Shown here: piece after piece, positions 31,721 to 41,914 of the stretch
Layout of the letters: every line of letters begins with the position of its first letter
Numbering within the stretch: position 1 is the stretch's first letter
Notes under the pieces: model-generated
The model's input: the letters and a program-made list of their open reading frames with translations, nothing else
What the model was told of the DNA's origin: nothing
The model's database searches: none
Assembly (NCBI RefSeq): GCF_014201875.1
Contig: NZ_JACHFL010000001.1
Location: 434,001 to 498,000 of the forward strand
DNA length: 64,000 nt
Direction of reading: 5' to 3'
Origin: Deinococcus humi
GTDB lineage: Bacteria; Deinococcota; Deinococci; Deinococcales; Deinococcaceae
Program-made: the position numbers and the translations under genes

Positions 31721-32817
31721 ACACGACTCTCATTTTTCCCAAACGTATTGAGTAACTCAATTAAGTTGGCTATAGATCTTTTCCAAGTAAATTGTCTTAC
31801 AAAATCGTGCCCATTCATCGCGATAAACTGCCTTTTTTCATTGTCTTCAATAAGTTCTTGAATTTTATCAGCAAGCGCCTGAAAGTCCTGCAATTCAAAT
31901 AGAAGAGCGGTAAAGTTATCGATGGCATATTCTCTATGTCCTCCTATATCACTAACTACTAATGCGGCCCCACACTGTAGTGCTTCACATTCAGTGAGAC
32001 CCCAGCCTTCAGAATGACTGGCAGATATATAGATGGATACGCTATTATATATCTCTCGTAGTTTTTCTACGCTCGGCTCTTTAATATAGTCAATCCAATG
32101 CGGAAGTATTGTAGGACGATCAATAACACCAAAGGCAGTAGCTTTCAGAGCAGGATACTTTTTCTTAACAACCTTCAAAGCTTCTATACAGTCTTTAGAA
32201 CCTTTATATTCTGCTTCATGAACTAGAAATGCCACACTTTGAGGATATCTTTCAGCTATCGGTATATCGCAACCAAAATCATCGAAATCCAAGCCGTTAG
32301 GAATATAATGAGAGGATTCCCCTATTGAATCTAGACGCTCTTTAATCCAATTTGCAATAACAATTTTATTCATAGGATAACGCCATGTTTCTATCAATTT
32401 ATCTTCGCTAATCCTCCAAGATTCGACGCCTTGTATTAAATAAAACTTTTTATGTACACCGATCTTATAATTATTAACCCATGATGCAGTTTGCCAAGCT
32501 GTTGCAAAGATAAAATCGATATCTTCTGTATCTATAGCGGCAGGACTCAAAACCCATCTAAGCTTGACTCTTTCATCTACTGAAAACCACTTAGGAAAAG
32601 CGGAGTTATTTATTAATCTAAAAACAAAAATGAGGCATTTTCTCAAATATTGCCAGAAATTTATATCTCTGTCAATAATTGCGGGATGCAGAATTGTTAT
32701 GCTGTAACCTGCATCTGCAAGACGATTGGCATATTCGTAAACTATTTTATAACCCCCAACAGGATTTTTAGAGGGGCCAGGCAAAATAAAGGTAATTCTT
32801 CTGGGTTTAGATGTCAT
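31717..32817 (-). CDS. GT4-family glycosyltransferase
   Basis: A 366-residue GT-B glycosyltransferase. KPRRITFILPGPSKNPVGGY is the N-terminal Rossmann start, FYLIQGVESW follows, then PNGLDFDDF, and the donor site SHSEGWGLTECEALQCGAAL with E-x7-E and DIGGHREYA. It overlaps neighbours by 4 nt and 11 nt, indicating one transcript. AT-rich codon use. Confidence 0.88.
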   Translation of the reverse strand: MTSKPRRITFILPGPSKNPVGGYKIVYEYANRLADAGYSITILHPAIIDRDINFWQYLRKCLIFVFRLINNSAFPKWFSVDERVKLRWVLSPAAIDTEDIDFIFATAWQTASWVNNYKIGVHKKFYLIQGVESWRISEDKLIETWRYPMNKIVIANWIKERLDSIGESSHYIPNGLDFDDFGCDIPIAERYPQSVAFLVHEAEYKGSKDCIEALKVVKKKYPALKATAFGVIDRPTILPHWIDYIKEPSVEKLREIYNSVSIYISASHSEGWGLTECEALQCGAALVVSDIGGHREYAIDNFTALLFELQDFQALADKIQELIEDNEKRQFIAMNGHDFVRQFTWKRSIANLIELLNTFGKNESRV

Positions 32818-33763
32818 GTCTGGGATTTTTTCGTGCTAATCTCGCCATAAATTGGTAGGAGGACTTTAAAGTCTTAATTCCATGTTTCCCAAGGCCAGAG
32901 AACATAAACCATGTCCACAAACGGAAATACAGAGGCGAAAGCTTTATTCCTTTAAGAAAGATGGATTGAGCCTTTGTATGCTCACCAATATTTAATAACT
33001 TACGTCCTTCATGATAACACGCTATTGCCTCAGCCCGATTCGCGAAAGATGTCAGATCTGGGCGCAAATATCGAATATGTTCATATGTCTTATGCATGTC
33101 ATCTATCAGGGAATTCCTGGTTATATTTCCATTATGCATGCGGTACCCACTGAATACACCATCAATACGCATGACATATCCATTTAGCATTGATTCTAGA
33201 TAGAAGAGCCAATCATTCGCCCTGGGTATTCCAACATTAAATCCATTAACTGGGCAACTGGATCGCCTGACCATTATAGCGGAACTTGGCAGCGACACAC
33301 CATCGTACAGCAGCTGCCTGACATTTCGCTTTTCTCTTTCTTTGGTATTTGTTATCGCTATTGTGACACCGCTCTGTGAGTCAAATACTCGAACAGCGTG
33401 AAAACACAAATCGCACTCTCCATTTTTTTCCATCGCCTTCACTTGATGGGTTATTTTATGAGGGTAGAATAGATCGTCTCCCCCGAGCCACGCAATATAT
33501 TCCCCTGTACAAGAAAAAAACGCACGATTGCAGTTTTCAGCTATTCCAGTATTATTATCAGACAATATTATTTTTAACAAACCAGGGTACATATCAGCGT
33601 ATTCTTTGATAATTTCAGGAGTTCGATCAGAGGATCCATCATCTGAAACAATGATTTCCATATTCTCATAATCTTGAGCGATAACGCTATCCAAGGTTTG
33701 CCTAATAAAGCTCTCCTGATTGTACGTGACAATTGCAACTGATACTTTAGGTAGGCCTGTCAT
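32807..33763 (-). CDS. GT2-family glycosyltransferase
   Basis: A 318-residue GT-A glycosyltransferase. VSVAIVTYNQESFIRQTLDS and IIVSDDGSSDRTPEII are the family core, and YIAWLGGDDLFYP holds the DD metal site. The C-terminal ~100 residues (EAIACYHEGRKLLNIGEHTK) are helical. ATG 33763 is used because AAGGGG lies 6 nt upstream; the ATG at 33769 would abut that site. Confidence 0.88.
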   Translation of the reverse strand: MTGLPKVSVAIVTYNQESFIRQTLDSVIAQDYENMEIIVSDDGSSDRTPEIIKEYADMYPGLLKIILSDNNTGIAENCNRAFFSCTGEYIAWLGGDDLFYPHKITHQVKAMEKNGECDLCFHAVRVFDSQSGVTIAITNTKEREKRNVRQLLYDGVSLPSSAIMVRRSSCPVNGFNVGIPRANDWLFYLESMLNGYVMRIDGVFSGYRMHNGNITRNSLIDDMHKTYEHIRYLRPDLTSFANRAEAIACYHEGRKLLNIGEHTKAQSIFLKGIKLSPLYFRLWTWFMFSGLGKHGIKTLKSSYQFMARLARKNPRHDI

Positions 33764-33838
33764 AATCATCCCCTTGATTTTTTAGCATTGCAGAGCAAAT
33801 TTTTAAGCATCATTTCTTATCAAAATTACAATTCTCAT

Positions 33839-35272
33839 TTAGACAACTATATGTTTTCTAAATTTGTGCCATCCCAAAACAAAAACCCCTAGAAAAACTG
33901 ATAGTAATATAAAGAGCATCTTCCAAATCAAATTATCCGCGATCACATCATTATTGCTAACAATTTCTACTCCCACACCAAGACCCAGAGCTAGCGCGAC
34001 GAACACCAAAATCCGGCTCTCCATCATGTAACCAGTTAGCCTCTTCGAAAACCACACCACCGACGCAAAATACAGCGCGTAGGAAATCCCATAGGCCAGC
34101 CCTAGCCCCTTTAGGCCCAATGGGCCAAGCAACGTCAGGGCCAGTGCCAGAAAGGAGACGTTCCAAACCAGCTCCGTTAGAAAAAACGCTTTCTTGGCCT
34201 CACGCGCTAGCAATAAGAAACCGATGGGCCAACTGGCGATCTTTATGATATCGCCGAGCAGTTGCCAGCGCAGCAATTCGGCAGCTCGGCCAAACTCTGG
34301 GGCATACAGGATGGCCATTATCACAGGTGCCAGAAACATCAGCAGCAGGATAATCGGCGTAGCGATTAGCAGCACCAGGCGCATCTGCACGTTGACCTGA
34401 CGGTTCAACTCCAACGCATTATGCGCAATGGCACTGATCCTAGGATAATACTCAGCAGACATTGCAGTAATCACAAATCCCAGATACACGCTGGCAATGG
34501 TCCAGGCTGCCTGAAAGTAACCAACATTTTTTAGGTTGAGTTCTTGCTTCACCAGGATACGCACCAGCACCTGTACCAGATTGGACATCAGAATACTCAC
34601 AGAGAAGGCCAGCCCAAACAGCAGCATCGGCCTAAACGCGCCCCACAGTTCAGCCCAGGCAAAGGCCCGCCTTACGCGTAGCTTCCAGGTGTATCCGGTG
34701 GTTAGGCCTAGCACGGCCAGGGGAGCAGCTGTAAATGCCGCCCCCAAGGCCCACTGTGGTGCGATAGTCAGCAGCCCGAGAGTCAATGCCGTGCCGATTA
34801 GCGCACCGAAACTGTTGGCTTTGGCAATTTCAGGCAAACGGCCCAGCCCGTTGAGTAGTCCCACCTGCCCTGCGCTCACCACCGACGCCGCGACGGCGAT
34901 GATCAAGCAGACGGTAAGTGGGGCCGGGACATCTAGGAACAAGGTCCCTCGCAGCACCGGCAAAAGCAGTAAACCGACAGCCACAGCAATCAATCCCAAA
35001 AGCCACGATCCTCGTAACAGAGCGGCGCGCGTGGCCGCACCAAATTCGCCCTCATCGCCTTGCGAAGCGGCCACCTGACGGACACCGCTAGAGCCCACCC
35101 CCACCCCAAAGAGCGTTACTCCTAGTGCCAGCACTGTAGCGAACAGCCCTAGAAGACCAATTCCCTCTGATCCGAGTTCCAGGGCCAGCAGTTTATAACG
35201 CAGAGCGCTAAGGCCCACAGTCACCACTGAACTCAGGCCCATGATGGCCGAAGCCTGAAGAACACGTCGCAA
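33839..35272 (-). CDS. Wzx-type polysaccharide flippase
   Basis: A 477-residue MOP-superfamily transporter with about twelve to fourteen helices. It opens ASAIMGLSSVVTVGLSALRY and contains the family-typical FQAAWTIASVYLGFVITAMSA with the EYYPRISAIA segment. It should translocate the undecaprenyl-linked repeat unit to the outer face for the Wzy polymerase. Its first two thirds are GC-rich like the flanking genome, while the 3' end is AT-rich; one edge of the acquired segment therefore falls near here. Confidence 0.9.
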   Translation of the reverse strand: MRRVLQASAIMGLSSVVTVGLSALRYKLLALELGSEGIGLLGLFATVLALGVTLFGVGVGSSGVRQVAASQGDEGEFGAATRAALLRGSWLLGLIAVAVGLLLLPVLRGTLFLDVPAPLTVCLIIAVAASVVSAGQVGLLNGLGRLPEIAKANSFGALIGTALTLGLLTIAPQWALGAAFTAAPLAVLGLTTGYTWKLRVRRAFAWAELWGAFRPMLLFGLAFSVSILMSNLVQVLVRILVKQELNLKNVGYFQAAWTIASVYLGFVITAMSAEYYPRISAIAHNALELNRQVNVQMRLVLLIATPIILLLMFLAPVIMAILYAPEFGRAAELLRWQLLGDIIKIASWPIGFLLLAREAKKAFFLTELVWNVSFLALALTLLGPLGLKGLGLAYGISYALYFASVVWFSKRLTGYMMESRILVFVALALGLGVGVEIVSNNDVIADNLIWKMLFILLSVFLGVFVLGWHKFRKHIVV

Positions 35273-35278
35273 CGGAAC

Positions 35279-36397
35279 TTAGACCTGTATGAGCTTGCTA
35301 GAGGACTGCCGAGTAGCGTCGATCACAGCTTGCACCTGATTGCTGCCAAGTTGAGGCCCGATAGGCAGGCTTAGCACCTCGTCGTGAATACGCTCAGCAA
35401 TTGGAAAACGTCCCCGCTCCCAGCAAAGCTCACGGTATGCCCCCTGTAGGTGGGGAGGGGTGGGATAGTGAATCAGCGTCTGGACCTTGCTGGCAGCTAG
35501 GCGGGCCTGAAGGGTGTCACGGTCACCAGAACGCACCACGAACAGATGCCAAACCGACTCTATGTCGTCTGGCACGAAAGGTAAACCCAGCCCAACATCT
35601 TGTAATTCGCCCAAATAGCGCTGCGCTATCTGCTGACGCCGCCTATTCCAGTCATCAAGATGACGCAGCTTGACGCGCAGAACAGCGGCCTGAAGCTCAT
35701 CAAGCCTGCTGTTGCCACCCTGGATCTCGTGAACATACTTAACGGCTGATCCGTAGTTCCGAAGGAGTCTCAACCGCTCAGCCAACTGGTGATCGTTCGT
35801 AGTGATTGCGCCTCCATCGCCAAAGGCCCCCAGATTCTTGCCCGGATAAAAGCTCCAGGCGGCGGCGTCTCCAAGACCACCGACAGGCCGCCCCCGATAC
35901 TTCGCACCCTGAGCCTGTGCCGCGTCCTCTAACACAAAGAGGTTGTGCTGCTGCGCAATCAACATGATGGGGTCCATATCCGCCGGTTGTCCGTACAGAT
36001 GAACGGGGATCATTGCTTTGGTCCGCGGCGTGATGGCAGCTTCGATTTTATAGGGATCTATGTTGTAGGTTCGCTCATCCGGCTCAACAGGCACCAATGT
36101 AGCGCCCACCTGACTCACGGCAAGCCAAGTGGCAATATATGTGTTACTTGGAACAATAACTTCATCACCCGGTCCAATTCCCTTGGCTGTAAGACAGATG
36201 CGCAGAGCGTCCAAGCCGTTTCCGACCCCAATACAATGCTGCGTTCCAGTATATGATGCGAATTCATGTTCGAAAGCAGACAGCTCCTCGCCCATCAAAA
36301 ACCAGCCACTATCGGTTACGCGCGCGACGGCAGCGTCGATTTCACTTTTAAGCTCAAGATATGCATCACGCAAATTCAAGAAAGGAACAGTTGTCAT
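35279..36397 (-). CDS. DegT/DnrJ/EryC1-type sugar aminotransferase (FdtB/QdtB-like)
   Basis: A 372-residue PLP enzyme that aminates the 3-keto group of a dTDP-6-deoxyhexose. [19 protein letters not shown] and [14 protein letters not shown] are typical of the 3-aminotransferase branch. [15 protein letters not shown] and [18 protein letters not shown] carry the PLP-binding Asp and Lys. Its GTG/ATG start region overlaps the ketoisomerase stop by 4 nt. With rmlA, rmlB, the ketoisomerase and the acyltransferase, it completes a route to dTDP-3-acetamido-3,6-dideoxyhexose. Confidence 0.92.
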   Translation of the reverse strand: MTTVPFLNLRDAYLELKSEIDAAVARVTDSGWFLMGEELSAFEHEFASYTGTQHCIGVGNGLDALRICLTAKGIGPGDEVIVPSNTYIATWLAVSQVGATLVPVEPDERTYNIDPYKIEAAITPRTKAMIPVHLYGQPADMDPIMLIAQQHNLFVLEDAAQAQGAKYRGRPVGGLGDAAAWSFYPGKNLGAFGDGGAITTNDHQLAERLRLLRNYGSAVKYVHEIQGGNSRLDELQAAVLRVKLRHLDDWNRRRQQIAQRYLGELQDVGLGLPFVPDDIESVWHLFVVRSGDRDTLQARLAASKVQTLIHYPTPPHLQGAYRELCWERGRFPIAERIHDEVLSLPIGPQLGSNQVQAVIDATRQSSSKLIQV

Positions 36398-36828
36398 CGT
36401 TCTCCTGGCGCACTCTGGGGAATTTGAACAGCCTGCTTGAAATCCTGATAATCACGATAGTAGTCGCCCTCGTCGTAACGTAAGGATGCCATAACGAGAC
36501 AAACTGAGCCAGAGGAAAAGTTCTCCAGTTCTCGCCAGACCAGTCGAGGAATAAAAAGACCGATATTGGGTCGGTTCAGGGTATATCTCTGCTGTTTATA
36601 ACCATCATCAAGGATGACATCAAAGCTGCCAGATGCGGCGATCACCAGTTGTTGAAGTTCCTTGTGAGCATGACCACCACGCATTTCCCCAGCAGGAACG
36701 TCATATAAATAATAAACCCGCTGAATGTCAAATGGGATGTGCTGACCACCTTCAATAAAGGTCAGGTTGCCGCGCGGATCTTGGATCTTAGGCAGCTTGA
36801 TAGTTCTGATGTCGGCTTTTAGAGTCAT
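36394..36828 (-). CDS. dTDP-4-keto-6-deoxyglucose 3,4-ketoisomerase (FdtA/QdtA-like)
   Basis: A 144-residue cupin of the WxcM-like/FdtA family. [40 protein letters not shown] with the paired His residues and [16 protein letters not shown] match this family strongly. It moves the keto group from C4 to C3. Whether the C4 product is galacto (Fuc3NAc) or gluco (Qui3NAc) depends on subtle residues I cannot decide from the sequence alone. Confidence 0.92.
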   Translation of the reverse strand: MTLKADIRTIKLPKIQDPRGNLTFIEGGQHIPFDIQRVYYLYDVPAGEMRGGHAHKELQQLVIAASGSFDVILDDGYKQQRYTLNRPNIGLFIPRLVWRELENFSSGSVCLVMASLRYDEGDYYRDYQDFKQAVQIPQSAPGER

Positions 36829-36843
36829 AAATCCTTTTTAATG

Positions 36844-37572
36844 TTATAAATCTTCTATTTTACGAACAAATCTTGCTGGAGCGCCCATCACCAAGGTCCA
36901 GGGAGCAACATTTTTAGTAACTACGGACCCAGAACCTACTATAGCGTTCCGTTCAATCACTATCCCAGGAAGGAGGGTGGCATTGGCACCTACGGCAGCA
37001 CCATCATGCACGATAGGCCCCCTAATGTCGTCCTCGTTGTATCCTGCCTTCCCAATAGCATTATCATTGACTGTGGAAACTCCCGTACTTATGAATACAT
37101 CATCGCCTATCATGCAATTACCCGTGATATGCGTCATATCCATGATTTTCGTCCGGTTACCGATTTTACTATTATAATTAATAGTAACGTATCGACTAAT
37201 AATACATCTATCTCCTATGGTGCACCTCTCACGGATAGATGCACCATCTCCAATCAAGGTATCCCGGCCGATAGTAACGTCATAATAGATGGTTGCAGAA
37301 GGTCCGATAGATGTTCCCCGTCCAATCCGAATTTGGCGCTCAAATATAGGCTGCCGCGCCAATGCTCCTGCACCTTTCGGAGCTTTTCCTAGATAAGCAC
37401 CAGGGAAAATTTCGACCTCATCTGCAATTGAAACGCCCTCACCGATTACCACATGAGGATGAATTATCACACGTGCGCCAATGGTTACATCTCGAGCTAT
37501 CACACAAAAAGGGCCTATAGATGTTTCTTCTCCAATATTTTTAGTTTCAATAACAGCGGACTCGTGAAACAT
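36844..37572 (-). CDS. Left-handed beta-helix acyltransferase (FdtC/QdtC-like)
   Basis: A 242-residue hexapeptide-repeat transferase: IGARVIIHPHVVIGEGVSI, IGRGTSIGPSATIYYDVTIG and TLLPGIVIERNAIVGSGSVV form the coil, ending with NVAPWTLVMGAPARFVRKI. The operon position between the initiating transferase and the ketoisomerase suggests N-acetylation of the 3-amino sugar with acetyl-CoA. Other acyl donors are possible. AT-rich like the following genes. Confidence 0.88.
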   Translation of the reverse strand: MFHESAVIETKNIGEETSIGPFCVIARDVTIGARVIIHPHVVIGEGVSIADEVEIFPGAYLGKAPKGAGALARQPIFERQIRIGRGTSIGPSATIYYDVTIGRDTLIGDGASIRERCTIGDRCIISRYVTINYNSKIGNRTKIMDMTHITGNCMIGDDVFISTGVSTVNDNAIGKAGYNEDDIRGPIVHDGAAVGANATLLPGIVIERNAIVGSGSVVTKNVAPWTLVMGAPARFVRKIEDL

Positions 37573-37620
37573 ACAAATCCTCCCTACGCGTTCAATTTCC
37601 TGAAGAGTAATTATCGACCC

Positions 37621-39066
37621 TCAATACGCGCCCATACCTCTCACAACAACTCGCACAGTCTGAAGCAAAATCACAAGGTCCAGCCAGGGAGACCAATTGG
37701 CAATATAAAACTGATCCATGTCGACTCTTTGCTCGAAAGTACTCTCGCTGCGGTCATTGACCTGCCAGTACCCTGTCATGCCAGGCCGCACACGCAGGAT
37801 CGTGTCAATAGCATGTCCAATTTTTTGGCTTTCGCGGGGAAGATAAGGGCGCGGTCCAACGAGACTCATCTGACCCATCAGCACATTCCAGAGCTGTGGC
37901 AATTCGTCCAGACTGGTCATGCGTAATAGTCCCCCAATGCGTGTGACACGTGGGTCCTGTTTCAATTTATGAAATGTCTCATATTCATGCCGAAGTTCGG
38001 GACACTCCTTAAGCAGTGACTCCAGGCGCTGTTCAGCATCTTCATGCATGCTGCGAAATTTGTAGCAGGGAAAGGGCTGACCGTAACGTCCCAAGCGATA
38101 AGCCTTGTAAATGACCGGCCCCTTACTTTCCAACCGAATGGCCACGGCAATAATGAGCAACAGCGGCAAGGCCAGCACTGTACAGACGATGGCACACAGC
38201 AGATCAAGGATGCGCTTGACCAACCGTGAGCGCAAACTCCGCAAGTTGTTACGGATCTCCAAGCTGGCAATTGCACCGATGCTGTGCGTTTGCAGGCCCT
38301 GGTTGGGCACACCGAATAGGTCAGGGATTACCCAAGTCAGCGGAAAGGCACTGTAAATACCATTGACCAGTCGGCGCTGGGTCTCGGCCCGTGCACCGGG
38401 AATGGAAATCAGGGCCTGCTGAGTTCGCGGCATTGTCAGCGCCAGTTCAATTGGTCCGATTACCGGCACCCCTCGAACGTGGCGCCCCTGTAACTCCGGG
38501 TTGTCGTCGTAGGCGTAGACCGGGTTAAGGCCGTAAGCGGGATGCTGACACAGATGGGCGATCGCCAGTTCGGCGGTGTGACCGGCCCCAATTACACTGA
38601 TGGGGCGGCCGTATTGTCCCCAGCGGATCAGTAGACTTCGGAGCGCGTAACGCATAGTCAGGGCTGTCACCAGCAGCAAGGCCCACAGCACTAGGGCACT
38701 GGGAGGGGTGGGGGTCAGCCGCTGAATGGCCAGGGCCGCCGCCAACTGGACGCCTGCCACCTGCAGGGTGCCCACTACATGCAGCCTCAGTTCGGTCTGA
38801 GGAGATCGTCCGTAACCAGGATAGAGGCCCTGATACCCCCGCCAGATCAACCACAGTGCGCCCCAGACCAGTGTTTCGGGAAGGTCGATGGGATGCCATC
38901 CCAGAATACGGGTCAGGATCAGCGTTGGGGCACAGGCCAGCAGCAAACTCAAGACGTCTCCCAGAGCCAGGGTCAGTCCTTGCGGAACGCTGGAAAAGGT
39001 CCAGGGGCGCTGACGCTCTGCCGACCGCACAGCAGGAGGAACGGGAGACACAACACCCACAAGCAC
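37621..39066 (-). CDS. WbaP-type undecaprenyl-phosphate sugar phosphotransferase
   Basis: A 481-residue initiating enzyme. Four N-terminal helices (~30-150) are followed by a CoA-binding-like segment ([20 protein letters not shown]), a fifth hydrophobic helix ([20 protein letters not shown]) and the catalytic domain with [29 protein letters not shown] and [12 protein letters not shown]. It transfers hexose-1-phosphate (galactose or glucose) to undecaprenyl phosphate to begin each repeat unit. The start ATG overlaps the kinase stop by one base. Confidence 0.93.
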   Translation of the reverse strand: MLVGVVSPVPPAVRSAERQRPWTFSSVPQGLTLALGDVLSLLLACAPTLILTRILGWHPIDLPETLVWGALWLIWRGYQGLYPGYGRSPQTELRLHVVGTLQVAGVQLAAALAIQRLTPTPPSALVLWALLLVTALTMRYALRSLLIRWGQYGRPISVIGAGHTAELAIAHLCQHPAYGLNPVYAYDDNPELQGRHVRGVPVIGPIELALTMPRTQQALISIPGARAETQRRLVNGIYSAFPLTWVIPDLFGVPNQGLQTHSIGAIASLEIRNNLRSLRSRLVKRILDLLCAIVCTVLALPLLLIIAVAIRLESKGPVIYKAYRLGRYGQPFPCYKFRSMHEDAEQRLESLLKECPELRHEYETFHKLKQDPRVTRIGGLLRMTSLDELPQLWNVLMGQMSLVGPRPYLPRESQKIGHAIDTILRVRPGMTGYWQVNDRSESTFEQRVDMDQFYIANWSPWLDLVILLQTVRVVVRGMGAY

Positions 39067-40730
39067 TATTCCCTTAACCTGGGGGCGTAATCGTAGCTGT
39101 AGCTCCGGCTTTCTGAGGTTGCTGTGACCTTATTTAGGACAAAGCCTAAGATATCCAGATTCGCACCCTGAGCGCGACGCACACTCTGCTTAACCGCCTG
39201 CAGGCTGGTCTTACCCTCCTCTACCACCAGCAGCACATGATCGACATGACGCCCCAGCACCAGCGCGTCCGCGAGAGCTAGCAGCGGGGGGCTGTCGATC
39301 AGAATCAGGTCGTAACCCCGGCCCCATTCAGCCAGACGTCCCCCCAGATCGGCACGGTTCAGCCGACCGAGACTGTCGTGCATGCCAGGTCCAGCGGGCA
39401 ATAGATGGAGATTGGGTTCCGCCTGCATCACTTGAACATTGCTGGGGTCCAGCAACGCCTCTTGCAAGGTCCGCGCCCCGCCCACACCCACCAGCTGAGA
39501 CCACTGATGATCGCGCTGGTACTTGTCCCACACGTCTTGTTGGGTCCCCCGGCGCATATCCGCGTCAATAATCAGCACGCGCTTACCGCTGGTCGCTAGA
39601 CCGTCGGCGAGGGTGGCGGTCAGGCTGCTCTTACCTTCGCCCGGAACGGTGGAGGTGACCATGATGCACTGGCCAGGCCGCTCCCCGATCCGGGTCAGCA
39701 GATTGACCCGCAAAAAGCCCACTGCCTCATACAGACCCGCTTCGCGCGCCGCACGGACAATACCGCTGAACACGATGTCCCGGCGGCGCAAGCGGGGAAT
39801 GCTGCCCAGTGTGGGCAGGCCGAAAGTCAGCAGGTCGTCCTCGCTGCGGGCAGTACGGTCGGTCACCGTTCGTAGAGCAGCCAGTCCCAGGCCCAGCAGC
39901 AGGGTCAGCAGCCCAGCCAACACCGCGTTGCGAGTAGGCTTAGGAGCCACCCGGTCCAGCGGGACGACCGCTGGGGCCACCAGCTCCAGAAATCCGGTGG
40001 CAGCCTGGGCCTGAATTCCCGCCTGGGCCAGGCTGCGCTGGGCGCTGGCACGGGCCGCCACCAGGGTCTGACGCTCAAGGGCGGGCAGGCCACCCTGGGC
40101 GAGTTGCCGATCGATCTCCACCAACTGGGCACGCAGACCCCGCTCAGCGCGCTCGATACCCGAGAGCGCCCGGCCCCGGTCCCAATTGAGCAGCGCCTCA
40201 ACGCTCAGATCGGTCAGCGTGGCAGCAGCCTGGGGCGTAGGAGCCTGGGCCGTGACCGTATAGATTCCGTTGCCCCCCGGATCCAGACGAGGTTGCAATT
40301 CTACGGAAGTCAGTTTGCGCTTTTGTAGTTGCTCTTGCAGGTCACGGGACAGTTCACGACGTACTTCAGGGGCAATGGTCGGCACCGCCCCGACCCGGCG
40401 GATGATCTCGCCCAGCACAATAGGGCCCTGCAAGGCCTCCTGCAGGGCCCCCTGTGGCAACGCCGAGGCAGTAACCAGGGAATCACCTAGAGTGCCGGTG
40501 TTGGCGCTGCCCGCAGTCACCAGACTCGACGACGCCTCGTAGACGTCCGGCTGCGTCTTCGACCAGACATACACACCGACAGTGACCAGCACAGTAGCCC
40601 CCAGAATCCAGGGCAGCCGACGCCGGATGCCCTGCAAGAGCGCTCCTAGTTCGATCTCATTGTCCGACTCTGGAGCTGGGTTTGGCGCCGCACGGCGTCT
40701 GGCTACTTCTTCAGGTGGAAAGACGCTCAC
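39066..40730 (-). CDS. Wzz/BY-kinase fusion (polysaccharide co-polymerase tyrosine kinase)
   Basis: A 554-residue single-chain Wzc-like protein. The Wzz chain-length domain is bounded by TM1 ([18 protein letters not shown]) and TM2 ([19 protein letters not shown]). The cytoplasmic BY-kinase has Walker [19 protein letters not shown] (~360), A' [11 protein letters not shown] and [17 protein letters not shown]. The C-terminus has the Tyr cluster [10 protein letters not shown] that is autophosphorylated. It controls chain length and export. GTG 40730 gives the expected N-terminus; GTG 40769 is possible. It is the first gene of the locus. Confidence 0.92.
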   Translation of the reverse strand: MSVFPPEEVARRRAAPNPAPESDNEIELGALLQGIRRRLPWILGATVLVTVGVYVWSKTQPDVYEASSSLVTAGSANTGTLGDSLVTASALPQGALQEALQGPIVLGEIIRRVGAVPTIAPEVRRELSRDLQEQLQKRKLTSVELQPRLDPGGNGIYTVTAQAPTPQAAATLTDLSVEALLNWDRGRALSGIERAERGLRAQLVEIDRQLAQGGLPALERQTLVAARASAQRSLAQAGIQAQAATGFLELVAPAVVPLDRVAPKPTRNAVLAGLLTLLLGLGLAALRTVTDRTARSEDDLLTFGLPTLGSIPRLRRRDIVFSGIVRAAREAGLYEAVGFLRVNLLTRIGERPGQCIMVTSTVPGEGKSSLTATLADGLATSGKRVLIIDADMRRGTQQDVWDKYQRDHQWSQLVGVGGARTLQEALLDPSNVQVMQAEPNLHLLPAGPGMHDSLGRLNRADLGGRLAEWGRGYDLILIDSPPLLALADALVLGRHVDHVLLVVEEGKTSLQAVKQSVRRAQGANLDILGFVLNKVTATSESRSYSYDYAPRLRE

Positions 40731-41264
40731 TCGCAGCGCCCCACAACTGCGGACTTCCGGAGCCAGCACGGGAGGCGCGCCCTACCCGGGGCACGATTCA
40801 TAAGGCTCAACCGACTCCCGGAGGGCCACGGCCCTCCACAGAGGACGGCAAAAGGCAGAACAAAAGAAATGAAGGTGGCGCTTGCGCCGCTTAGCGTGGT
40901 CATGGCTGTTACTTGCATAGGGAAACTCCACACGTCCAGGGCGGGCGTCGGCACATCCTACGACTTTAGGGGAAGGGATGAGGACGATATGCCCCACCCG
41001 GCCGGGCCAAGCTGTCCTTTGACGGGCCACAGCAGGGTGAGGCTCATGAGAGCATGGGACTCACAGACGTAGTCCACATCATTCCCAAGATTGCTGTAAA
41101 AACATGAGAAAACACAGTGGGGTGAGAGCGCGCAGGGTGATCAGGTCCACGCGCGACATATACAGGACATGGTCTTCAGGAGGACAACTCCTACATCCCA
41201 GTCGGAGTAGAGTCGGACAGAAGTTTGGAGTAAACCGCTTACTGTGGACCGCAAGGAGCAAAAG
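40731..41264. other. Intergenic region upstream of the polysaccharide locus
   Basis: No convincing gene. It should hold the promoter of the 16-gene operon, though I could not place it confidently. Two dyads are visible: GGAGGGCC/GGCCCTCC separated by two bases (40820-40837), and GGCGCTTGCGCC near 40877-40888. They may act as attenuator or regulator sites. Confidence 0.4.
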
Positions 41265-41357
41265 ATGCTGACTGGATGCAACTACCAGGGCTTCACACCG
41301 ACCGCGAACACCAAGCTGGACGCATATGTCACCGCTAGGCAGCAGATCCGTCAGTGA
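41265..41357 (+). CDS. 30-residue ORF coupled to the GNAT gene
   Basis: ATG 41265 is preceded by AAGGAG with 6-nt spacing, one of the best ribosome sites in the window. The product starts MLTGCNYQGFTPTANTKLDA and stops at a TGA overlapping the GTG of the acetyltransferase (GTGA). It resembles nothing I know. It could be a leader peptide, a small protein or the remnant of a longer gene. Confidence 0.5.
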   Translation: MLTGCNYQGFTPTANTKLDAYVTARQQIRQ

Positions 41358-41890
41358 GAGGAGTAGATCTCAGTCCACTGAGCGCTACGCCAGACACCCG
41401 TGAGCAGCTGACCGAACTCCTGATGCAAACGGTGGCCGGAGGAGGTTCGGTGGGATTTATGCACCCGCTGATGCTGGAAGCAGCCACTGATTTCTGGGCG
41501 GGGGCGCTGGCCGCTGCCGAGCGCGGTGAACGAATCATCCTAGGAGGCTGGGACGGACCACAGCTGATCGGCACAGTCACCCTGATCCTGAACACGCCAC
41601 CTAATCAGCCCCACCGCGCCGAGATCGCCAAGATGATGACCCATCCCCGCTGGCGTGGAAGGGGCGTGGCAACGATGTTGCTGCAGGCCGCCGAGGCACA
41701 GGCCGTACTCCACGGACGCACCATGCTGGTGCTGGACACCGCCTCGGACGGTGGAGCAGCGGGGCTGTACGAGCGCGCGGGTTACACCTTCGCCGGAGAA
41801 TTGCCCGACTACGCCCTCAAGCCGTACGGTGGCCTGACCGGGACACGGCTGTACTGGAAACGCATCGGGGATGAGGCTGGCAAGAATTAG
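41354..41890 (+). CDS. GNAT-family N-acetyltransferase
   Basis: A 178-residue acetyl-CoA-dependent acetyltransferase. KMMTHPRWRGRGVATMLLQA contains the R-x-x-G-x-G/A pyrophosphate loop, and MLVLDTASDGGAAGLYERAG plus YTFAGELPDYAL form the C-terminal strands. Similar proteins acetylate amino acid analogues or antibiotics; the substrate is unknown. The GTG start overlaps the stop of the 30-residue ORF. Confidence 0.88.
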   Translation: MRGVDLSPLSATPDTREQLTELLMQTVAGGGSVGFMHPLMLEAATDFWAGALAAAERGERIILGGWDGPQLIGTVTLILNTPPNQPHRAEIAKMMTHPRWRGRGVATMLLQAAEAQAVLHGRTMLVLDTASDGGAAGLYERAGYTFAGELPDYALKPYGGLTGTRLYWKRIGDEAGKN

Positions 41891-41914
41891 CAGGCAAAAG
41901 CGCCCATCTACCGC

